A stretch of DNA of 64,000 bases from NCBI RefSeq assembly GCF_032670585.1, contig NZ_JAVQHL010000004.1:186001-250000 (forward strand), given 5' to 3'. Source of the stretch: Ostreiculturibacter nitratireducens (GTDB lineage Bacteria; Pseudomonadota; Alphaproteobacteria; Rhodobacterales; Rhodobacteraceae). The notes beneath the pieces were generated by a model that was given only the letters and a program-made list of their open reading frames with translations, was not told where the DNA came from and searched no databases. Position numbers and translations under genes: made by a program. Every line of letters starts with the position of its first letter. Within the stretch, counting starts at the first letter, position 1. Below are positions 8,701-14,600 of this stretch, in pieces.

Positions 8701-8987
8701 GCTCCGGTGGCCGTGAAAAGCTCGAGCCCCTTCATGCGGACGCGCGGGACATATCTTTCGTCCACGACCAGTTCGACGGAGTCGAGCGTCATCCGACCCT
8801 GCCCCGCGATCACCGCGTTTGCGCGCGCCTCGATCCTGTCGACAAGCCAGTCCGGCGCGGGAAGCGGCCGGCCCGTAAGGCCCAACACCGCGAGGACCGC
8901 GAGGAAGCCGATGAGGGCCACGCTCATCAGCAGCCAGAGGCCAAACCGCCCCCGACGCCGCCGCCGCCCTTCGTCCGTTTCGCTCAT
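5709..8987 (-). CDS. AsmA/YhdP-like (DUF3971) envelope protein
   Basis: A 1092-residue inner-membrane-anchored protein with one N-terminal transmembrane helix after an Arg-rich cytoplasmic start (RRRRRGRFG) and a long periplasmic beta-rich repeat body. It ends in an AsmA-like C-terminal domain (YDGRVVIQDIRVRDAP, then FNYRLTGSADAPKVSVNP). This layout belongs to the YhdP/TamB/AsmA superfamily, bridge-like proteins implicated in moving phospholipid between inner and outer membrane; the exact role here is inferred from the family. It is translationally coupled to queA and divergent from bcp. Confidence 0.85.
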   Translation of the reverse strand: MSETDEGRRRRRGRFGLWLLMSVALIGFLAVLAVLGLTGRPLPAPDWLVDRIEARANAVIAGQGRMTLDSVELVVDERYVPRVRMKGLELFTATGARLAELPELRVTLKPQPVLRGKLEPRRIRLSEANITLARDVNGSLGLSFGEGAGFEFAYGSLPEVLDAIDRTFAQPILKGIELIDAEKVNITLDDARTGKVWRVSDGRATLTQDAQEVALDLGFMLAGIGTRPASAELDFTAMKRSKAARFGARVSNVSAADLAAQSPALAWLGALDAPISGSFRSGIDEFGAVAQLQATLEIGAGALRPTEAAKPVPFDQAKVQLAYTPATAQLDFSEITLDGRALRARADGKAWLEGMEAGFPEALVAQVRIADLQADPEGLFQSPVRFSQGAVDLKLVLDPFALRIGQLALVDEERRIVVSGDVAAGPEGWTAAFDADVNAITHDRLLALWPLALVPKTRSWIAENVTTGELFDVRTAARLAPGVEPRFSLGYEYRGAEVRVLRTLPPIQDGEGYATIEDNAYTLVLDRGHLTAPNGGEVDMAGSVLRVPDVRIKPAPAEITLRTDSTITAALSLLDEPPFQFLTKAGRDVEIADGHARSETRLSLPLKDKVPPDEVGYDVTARLTDVTSDRIVPGRVIAAEALDLVATPAGMSISGPGTVSGVPFRGTWTQGFGPDQKGRSRVDGTVELGPVFLDAFNVGLPEGSVTGQGPGEIEIETVPDAPPRFRLTSDLNGLRLSLPQIGWSKPIRQTGALEISGALGAPPKIDAVRLSAPGLSAEGSISLNEGSGLDLARFTRVDLGWFRGSVDLRGRGAGRSPAVAVTGGTADMRRANLGKGSGGQGGSGGGTPLRVALDALQISEGIRLTGFRGEFDTGGGLRGNFQGRVNGEAPVAGTVSPAQGGRSAFRVHSDDAGEAFRAAGIFARGRGGTMDLALDPVGEAGIYDGRVVIQDIRVRDAPVLAELLGALSVVGLLEQLGGEGIFFTDVAGRFRLHPHAVELQSGRAVGASLGVTMAGVYDIAGKQMDMQGVISPVYIVNALGQVVSKPGEGLFGFNYRLTGSADAPKVSVNPLSILTPGFFREIFRRPIPKVSQ

Positions 8988-9088
8988 ATGCCTCTGCCCG
9001 CCGCCCGTGTTGCGAGCGTTCCCTTTATCTTTGCGGCTTGCGGATTAAAACACAAAGCGCAGACCACTGAGAGAGGGATCACAGGAAC

Positions 9089-9550
9089 ATGATAGAAGCA
9101 GGCGCGACCGCACCGGATTTCACCCTTCCCCGCGACGGCGGCGGCGAGATCACGCTCTCGGGCCTCCGGCCGAAGAAGGTGGTCCTATACTTCTACCCGA
9201 AGGACGACACCTCGGGCTGCACGACCGAGGCCCTGGATTTCACGCGCCTCAGGGAAGACTTCGCCGCGGCCGACACCGTCATCGTCGGTCTTTCCAAGGA
9301 CAGCGTGAAATCGCACGACAAGTTCTGCCAGAAGCACGGCCTCGGCGTCATCCTCGCCTCGGACGAGAACGGCGACACCTGCGAACGCTACGGCGTGTGG
9401 GGCGAGAAAAGCATGTATGGCCGCAAGTATATGGGGATCGAGCGGACGACCGTTCTGATCGGCGGCGACGGCAAGGTGCTCAGGGTCTGGCCGAAGGTGA
9501 AGGTCGCGGGCCACGCGGAGGAAGTCCTCGAAGCGGCTCGGTCGGCATGA
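9089..9550 (+). CDS. bcp: Peroxiredoxin, Bcp/PrxQ subfamily
   Basis: Thiol peroxidase of 153 residues that reduces hydrogen peroxide and organic hydroperoxides. Peroxidatic Cys44 lies in DDTSGCTTEA. The common resolving cysteine five residues later is Leu49 here. Cys80 (KFCQKHG) sits 36 residues downstream, the position used as resolving cysteine in the helix-3 class of PrxQ enzymes. A third cysteine, Cys98, is less conserved. GAGAGG and AGGAAC lie upstream of the ATG. The stop overlaps the next start (ATGA), so the two genes form an operon. Confidence 0.93.
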   Translation: MIEAGATAPDFTLPRDGGGEITLSGLRPKKVVLYFYPKDDTSGCTTEALDFTRLREDFAAADTVIVGLSKDSVKSHDKFCQKHGLGVILASDENGDTCERYGVWGEKSMYGRKYMGIERTTVLIGGDGKVLRVWPKVKVAGHAEEVLEAARSA

Positions 9551-10371
9551 CGATATCCATCGCCGAACGGGCGGTCGAAGTCCTCACCACCGCCAACGGG
9601 CGCGAGAAGGCGCGCCTGTCGCGCCAGCACGCCATCGCCTGGTTCGAAGCGCGCGAGGCGGGTGAGCCGTTGCCCATCGGCACGGCCCAGCCGCCGAACC
9701 GCCCGGCCCGGCCGGACCGCCCGGAGCTTTTGCCGCCGCGCGACGTGCCGCGGCGGCGTCCGGGATCGGAGGCGGGCCGGATCGCGCTTCTGCACGCGCT
9801 CGCCCATATCGAGCTGAACGCCGTGGACCTGCACTGGGACATCGTCGCGCGCTTCGCCCAAGTGCCGATGCCTCTGGGATTCTATGACGACTGGGTGAAG
9901 GCGGCGGACGAGGAGGCCAAGCACTTCAACCTGATCTGCGACTGCCTGGAAGCCATGGGAAGCCACTATGGCGCCCTGCCCGCGCATGCCGGCATGTGGC
10001 GCGCGGCGGAGGACACGGCGAACGACCTCATGGGCCGACTCGCGGTCGTTCCGATGGTCCTCGAGGCGCGTGGGCTCGACGTGACGCCAGGCATGATCGA
10101 GATCTTCCGCAAGGCGGGCGCCGATCAGGCGGTGGCGGCACTCGAAGTGATCTATGCGGAGGAAGTCGGTCACGTGGCCTATGGCTCCAAGTGGTTCCAC
10201 TTCCTGTGCGGGCGAGAGAACGCGGACCCGAAAGACGTCTTCCACGCGCTCGTGCGGCAGTATTTCCACGGGGCGCTGAAGCCGCCCTTCAACGAGGAAA
10301 AGCGGGCCGAGGCCGGGATTCCGCCTGATTTCTACTGGCCCCTGGCTGACGGCGCCGAAGCCGCCGAATGA
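9547..10371 (+). CDS. DUF455 family ferritin-like protein
   Basis: The 274-residue product matches DUF455, a ferritin-like helical-bundle family. Candidate metal ligands are in HALAHIELNAVDLHWD, DDWVKAADEEAKHF and EEVGHVAYG, the Glu/His pattern expected of a di-iron or di-manganese centre. The function is not established. The start is the ATG overlapping the bcp stop codon; in-frame codons further upstream lie inside bcp. Coupling to a peroxidase suggests a link with oxidative stress or metal redox chemistry, which is inference. Confidence 0.85.
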   Translation: MTISIAERAVEVLTTANGREKARLSRQHAIAWFEAREAGEPLPIGTAQPPNRPARPDRPELLPPRDVPRRRPGSEAGRIALLHALAHIELNAVDLHWDIVARFAQVPMPLGFYDDWVKAADEEAKHFNLICDCLEAMGSHYGALPAHAGMWRAAEDTANDLMGRLAVVPMVLEARGLDVTPGMIEIFRKAGADQAVAALEVIYAEEVGHVAYGSKWFHFLCGRENADPKDVFHALVRQYFHGALKPPFNEEKRAEAGIPPDFYWPLADGAEAAE

Positions 10372-10460
10372 CCTTCGGCCGCCTTCGGGATCGGCGGGAT
10401 TTTGCCCAAATGGCGCTTCCCCGCCGGTCCCGCCGGACTCGCCTCCCAAAACTGTTGCGA

Positions 10461-10478
10461 CAAGTAAGCTCACTTGTT
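10461..10478. promoter_or_regulatory. Inverted repeat upstream of the M23-bactofilin operon
   Basis: ACAAGT-AAGCTC-ACTTGT: perfect 6-bp arms around a near-symmetric AGCT centre, about 75 bp before the peptidase start. A weak -35-like TTGCGA (10456-10461) abuts it. It may be an operator; no known regulator is assigned. Confidence 0.3.
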
Positions 10479-10533
10479 AACCCGACGCTGCGTTCCCCCG
10501 GCTGGGGTCCCATTCGGGATTGGGGGGGTGGGG

Positions 10534-10599
10534 ATGTCAAAAAAACGGGACAATGGGTTTGCGGACACGGGTCATCAACCGATTGAACGCGGCGCTTGA
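10534..10599 (+). CDS. Possible 21-codon leader ORF
   Basis: An ATG directly after a long G-rich stretch opens a 21-codon frame that begins MSKKRDNGF, contains four Arg/Lys in its first five residues after Met or near its end, and terminates inside the M23 peptidase coding region in a different frame. It has a better purine tract than the peptidase start at 10553. It could be a translational coupling leader or chance. There is no homology evidence. Confidence 0.2.
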   Translation: MSKKRDNGFADTGHQPIERGA

Positions 10600-11887
10600 G
10601 CGCTTCCTGCCGGAACAACGGCTGTTTCTCAGGACCGATACGGAAACACGTTTCATCCGGCTAAGGCCGGGTGTGCAGGCACTGGTGCTGGGCGGCTCCG
10701 CCCTCGTCATTGGCTGGACGATCATCGCCACGGCGGTGCTGCTGATGGACTCGATCGGGTCCGGCAACGCCCGCGAACAGGCTCGCCGCGAGCTTGCGAT
10801 CTACGAGACGCGCATCGATGCGCTGTCGCGTGAACGCGACGCCCGCGCGGAAGAGGCGGCGGCGGCGCAGGAACGTTTCTCCGTGGCGCTGGAGCAGGTT
10901 TCGGCGATGCAGTCCGCGCTTCTCGCCTCCGAGGAACGGCGGCGTGAACTCGAGACCGGAATTGGCGTCATCCAGACCACGCTGCGCCGGACGATGACCG
11001 AGCGCGACGAGGCGCTTTCGCAGGTCGAAACGCTCTCCGCCTCGCTGAACGGCAACAATGGCACCGGCTCCGATGTGGACCGGGCCGAGGACGTGGCTGC
11101 CACGCTGGACTTCCTCACCGCCGCCCTCGGACGAACGGCAGCCGAGCGTGACGCGATGGAGAAGGTCGCCGACTCCGCCATCGAAGAAGCCGACAGGATC
11201 GCCCTCGACAAGAAGCTGATGGAAGAAGAGCACGACCGCATCTTCACCCAGCTCGAGGACGCCGTGACGGTTTCCATGGCGCCGCTCGACAAGATGTTCA
11301 CGGCGGCTGGCCTCGACCCCGACAAGCTTCTCGCCCAGGTTCGGCGCGGCTACTCTGGGCAAGGCGGGCCACTGATGCCGCTCTCCTTCTCCACCAAGGG
11401 CAACCCGACCGCCGTGCATTCCGAAAGCGCGTCGCGCGCCGCCGCGATCCTCGACGGCCTCGACAAGATGAACATGTACCGGATCGCGGTCGACAAGACG
11501 CCATTCGCCATGCCGCTCAAGACGCCCTACCGCTTCACGTCCGGCTTCGGACAGCGCTGGGGCCGGATGCACGCCGGCGTTGATCTTGCGGGCTCCCACG
11601 GTTCGCCGGTCTATTCCACGGCCGACGGCGTGGTCACGCACGCGGACTGGCTGTCGGGCTATGGCAGGCTCGTCAAGATCAAGCACGAGTTCGGGGTCGA
11701 GACCCGCTATGGGCATCTGTCCGAAATTCACGTGAAGGTCGGCCAAAGGGTCTCGCGCGGAGACCTGATAGGTGATATGGGGAACACTGGCCGGTCCACC
11801 GGGACGCATCTGCACTACGAAGTGCGCGTGGACGGCTCGGCGGTCAATCCGATGACGTATATCAAGGCGGGGAAGAATGTTTTCTAA
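10553..11887 (+). CDS. M23 (LytM) peptidoglycan endopeptidase, membrane anchored
   Basis: The 444-residue protein has a short cytoplasmic N-terminus, one transmembrane helix (about residues 42-67), a long Glu/Ala/Arg-rich coiled coil (about 70-240) and a C-terminal LytM domain. Zinc ligands are visible in HAGVD (His near 340, Asp near 344) and in HLHYEV near 420, so it looks catalytically intact. Such enzymes cut peptidoglycan cross-links. The start at 10553 gives MGLRTRVINRLN; its ribosome site is poor. It overlaps the bactofilin gene by 11 bp, a conserved pairing in which the peptidase works with a bactofilin scaffold in cell shape. Confidence 0.92.
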   Translation: MGLRTRVINRLNAALERFLPEQRLFLRTDTETRFIRLRPGVQALVLGGSALVIGWTIIATAVLLMDSIGSGNAREQARRELAIYETRIDALSRERDARAEEAAAAQERFSVALEQVSAMQSALLASEERRRELETGIGVIQTTLRRTMTERDEALSQVETLSASLNGNNGTGSDVDRAEDVAATLDFLTAALGRTAAERDAMEKVADSAIEEADRIALDKKLMEEEHDRIFTQLEDAVTVSMAPLDKMFTAAGLDPDKLLAQVRRGYSGQGGPLMPLSFSTKGNPTAVHSESASRAAAILDGLDKMNMYRIAVDKTPFAMPLKTPYRFTSGFGQRWGRMHAGVDLAGSHGSPVYSTADGVVTHADWLSGYGRLVKIKHEFGVETRYGHLSEIHVKVGQRVSRGDLIGDMGNTGRSTGTHLHYEVRVDGSAVNPMTYIKAGKNVF

Positions 11888-12389
11888 GAGCAGGATCAAC
11901 GAGCCGGGGCCGAAACAGCCGGTCGAGGCCGAGAAGCCGAAAGCGCCCGAAGCCGCTCCGGTTTCGAAGCCCGCATCCGCGGAAATGGCCGCCACCGCGC
12001 CGAAGGCAAAGCCGCCGGCATCTGTCCTTTCTTCCGACCTGACCGTCGTGGGCAACCTCAAGACCAGTGGCGACATTCAGGTCGAAGGCACCGTCGAGGG
12101 TGACATCCGCGCTCACCTCCTGACCGTTGGCGAAGGCGCCACGATCAAGGGCGAGATCGTCGCGGACGACATCGTCGTGAACGGCCGCGTCGTCGGCCGC
12201 GTGCGCGGGCTGAAGGTGCGGCTCACCTCCACCGCGCGGGTCGAGGGCGACATCATCCACAAGACGATCGCCATCGAATCGGGCGCGCATTTCGAAGGCT
12301 CCGTGCAGCGTCAGGACGACCCGCTGTCGACCTCGGGCGCTCAGCCCCGCCCCGCCGCCCCGGCGAAGCCGGCCGTCGCGGCGGACTGA
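11877..12389 (+). CDS. Bactofilin
   Basis: Polymer-forming cytoskeletal protein of 170 residues. A Pro/Ala/Lys-rich disordered N-terminus (1-48) precedes a right-handed beta-helix bactofilin (DUF583) domain at about 50-150, with repeated hydrophobic-Gly turns such as LKTSGDIQVEGTVEGDI, then a Pro/Ala tail. Bactofilins form nucleotide-free filaments at the inner membrane that position cell-wall enzymes. The start lies inside the last codons of the M23 gene, so expression is coupled. A strong terminator ends the pair. Confidence 0.93.
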   Translation: MFSKSRINEPGPKQPVEAEKPKAPEAAPVSKPASAEMAATAPKAKPPASVLSSDLTVVGNLKTSGDIQVEGTVEGDIRAHLLTVGEGATIKGEIVADDIVVNGRVVGRVRGLKVRLTSTARVEGDIIHKTIAIESGAHFEGSVQRQDDPLSTSGAQPRPAAPAKPAVAAD

Positions 12390-12423
12390 TCTGGTCGAAG
12401 ACCTTTCGGGCCGAACCAAACGA

Positions 12424-12448
12424 AAAGGGCGCCGCGACGGCGCCCTTT
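12424..12448. terminator. Bidirectional rho-independent terminator
   Basis: Perfect 10-bp stem AAAGGGCGCC (12424-12433) / GGCGCCCTTT (12439-12448) with a 5-nt loop, flanked by A and T runs. It lies between the convergent bactofilin and DUF2189 genes and can serve both. Confidence 0.85.
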
Positions 12449-12469
12449 GTCATTTCGTGCATGCCGAAT

Positions 12470-13255
12470 TCAGTCTTCGTCGCCAAGGAGCTTGCGATAC
12501 ATGTGCCAGGTCGCGTGCCCGAGCACCGGCAACGCGACAAACACGCCAAGGAACATCGGCAGCATTCCGACGAACAGGATCACCGCGATGGTTATGCCCC
12601 AGACAGCCATCGGCACGACATTGGCCGTCACGGCTCGCACCGAAACGATCATGGCCGTCACGAAGTCGACCTCCCGCTCCAGAAGAAGCGGCAGACCGGC
12701 GACCGTGATGGAGAACAGAACCGCCGCGAACCCCGCGCCCACGATCGTCCCCACCAGCAGCATGATCGGACCGTTGCCCTGAAACAGAATGGCGGGCGAC
12801 GAGCTGATGTTGGTCAGTGCCGACAGGCCCATGAAGAGGGCGAAGATCGTGTGGGCGACAAAGACCCAGAACATGAACATCAGGAGGATCACCATCGCCA
12901 TCGACGGGATCTGTCGGTCCTTCTGGGAAAAGACCACGCCGAGGACCTTGGGCCATTCCAGGACCTGGCCCGCCTCGATCCTGCGGCTGACCTCGTAGAG
13001 GCCGACGGCCGCGAACGGCGCAAGGATCGGGAAGCCCACGATGAATGGCATGAGCCACCACTCCTCCCCCGCGGCCGAGTAGACCTGCCAGAGGACGATT
13101 CCGCCCGCAACGTAGAAGGTCGCGAAGAATATCCCGAAGGCCGGAGCCCTCAGGAAATCCGCGAGCCCGGCCCTGAGCACGGGCCCGATATCCGAAATAG
13201 AAACCGTCCTTATTCCCGGCAGCGGCGACGGGCCGCCCTGAGACACGTCTTCCAT
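12470..13255 (-). CDS. DUF2189 integral membrane protein
   Basis: A 261-residue membrane protein with about six hydrophobic helices in two halves, matching DUF2189. The signature GFPILAPFAAVGLYEVSRR and a C-terminal VFVALPVLGHATWHMYRKL are visible. The family is common in alphaproteobacteria, sometimes annotated as cytochrome c oxidase subunit I-like, but has no proven role. The start at MEDVSQGG is preceded by GGGAGGAGGAAAA at good spacing; the frame extends 13 codons further upstream without a better site. Confidence 0.85.
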   Translation of the reverse strand: MEDVSQGGPSPLPGIRTVSISDIGPVLRAGLADFLRAPAFGIFFATFYVAGGIVLWQVYSAAGEEWWLMPFIVGFPILAPFAAVGLYEVSRRIEAGQVLEWPKVLGVVFSQKDRQIPSMAMVILLMFMFWVFVAHTIFALFMGLSALTNISSSPAILFQGNGPIMLLVGTIVGAGFAAVLFSITVAGLPLLLEREVDFVTAMIVSVRAVTANVVPMAVWGITIAVILFVGMLPMFLGVFVALPVLGHATWHMYRKLLGDED

Positions 13256-13332
13256 CAATTTTCCTCCTCCCTCACGCAAGGAGAAGGCTAGCAAAGGATG
13301 TTAGCGCCGCGCAACGGACTCGATGGCGTGTC

Positions 13333-14460
13333 TCAGCCTGTGGCGTTCGCCTCCGCGCGGCTCTTGCCGGCAACGTCGAGCGCAAGCGTCGCGGCCATGA
13401 ACGCGTCCAGATCTCCGTCGAGCACGCCCTGGGTGTCGGAGGTTTCGACCCCGGTGCGAAGGTCCTTCACCATCTGGTAAGGCTGGAGCACGTAGGACCG
13501 GATCTGGTTGCCCCAGCCCGCCTCGCCCTTGGCCTCGTGCGCCTCGGCTATTGCGGCGTTGCGCTTGTCGAGCTCCATCTGGTAGAGCCGCGCCTTCAGC
13601 GCGTTCATCGCGATCTCGCGGTTCTGGTGCTGCGACTTCAGGGACGAGGTCACGACGATCCCGGTGGGAAGGTGGGTGATCCGCACCGCCGAGTCGGTCT
13701 TGTTGACGTGCTGACCGCCCGCGCCAGAGGAACGGAACGTGTCGAGGCGGATGTCCTTGTCGGCGACCTCGATCTCGATGTTCTCGTCGACCACGGGATA
13801 GACCCAGACCGAGCAGAAGGAGGTGTGGCGCCGCGCCGCGCTGTCATAGGGCGAGATGCGCACCAGCCGGTGCACGCCCGATTCCGACTTGAGCCAGCCA
13901 TAGGCGTTGTGGCCCGAAATCTTGTAGGCGGCGGACTTGATCCCAGCCTCTTCGCCCGGGCTCTCGCTGATCAGCTCGACCTTGTAGCCCTTCTTCTCGG
14001 CCCAGCGGACATACATCCGCGCGAGCATCGAGGCCCAGTCGCAGCTTTCCGTTCCGCCCGCGCCCGCGTTGATCTCGAGGAAAGTGTCGTTGCCGTCCGC
14101 CTCGCCGTCGAGAAGCGCCTCGATCTCCTTGGTCGCGGCCTCCTCGGCAAGCGTCTTGAGCGCCGCCTCGGCATCGGCCACGATCTCGGCGTCCTCCTCG
14201 GCCTCGCCCAGTTCGATCAGGTCGACGTTGTCGCCGAGCTCGCGTTCGATCCGGCGGTAGGTGTCGAGGGCGTCCATCAGGGTCTGGCGTTCCCGCATCA
14301 GCTTCTGCGCGCGCGCCGGGTCCGACCAGAGGTCGCCGTCCTCGATCATCGCGTTGAATTCCTCCAGCCGGTGCGGCGCGGTCTCCAGATCGAGCCGCTG
14401 GCCGAGGAGCTTCAGCGATTTCCGGATCGCCTCGACGGTATTCTGGGTTTCGGCGCGCAT
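13333..14460 (-). CDS. prfB: Peptide chain release factor 2
   Basis: RF2 recognises UGA and UAA and triggers peptide release. The 375 residues include the GGQ loop (GAGGQHVNK, about residues 247-252) and a tripeptide region reading SPYDS where most RF2 have SPFDS. The gene is one continuous frame; the autoregulatory frameshift of E. coli prfB is absent, as in related alphaproteobacteria. The ATG at 14460 has GGAAGG at good distance and gives the family-typical MRAETQN; an in-frame start five codons upstream is not preferred. It lies downstream of mrcA. Confidence 0.97.
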   Translation of the reverse strand: MRAETQNTVEAIRKSLKLLGQRLDLETAPHRLEEFNAMIEDGDLWSDPARAQKLMRERQTLMDALDTYRRIERELGDNVDLIELGEAEEDAEIVADAEAALKTLAEEAATKEIEALLDGEADGNDTFLEINAGAGGTESCDWASMLARMYVRWAEKKGYKVELISESPGEEAGIKSAAYKISGHNAYGWLKSESGVHRLVRISPYDSAARRHTSFCSVWVYPVVDENIEIEVADKDIRLDTFRSSGAGGQHVNKTDSAVRITHLPTGIVVTSSLKSQHQNREIAMNALKARLYQMELDKRNAAIAEAHEAKGEAGWGNQIRSYVLQPYQMVKDLRTGVETSDTQGVLDGDLDAFMAATLALDVAGKSRAEANATG

Positions 14461-14600
14461 GGGCCAGCCTTCCAACTTTTCGGTTCAGTGGGGGGTGATA
14501 GCCGCTTCACCCTTCCTCGGCAAGCCGCCGACGGGGCGCGAGCGCAGCGGACCGGCAGGAAGAGGGGGCAGGCAGAAGGCGCAAGGCCCCCTGCCCCGGT

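Noticed and set aside
13333..14460. Programmed frameshift in prfB
   Set aside because: The gene is continuous from its start with no in-frame early TGA; the autoregulatory site is absent.
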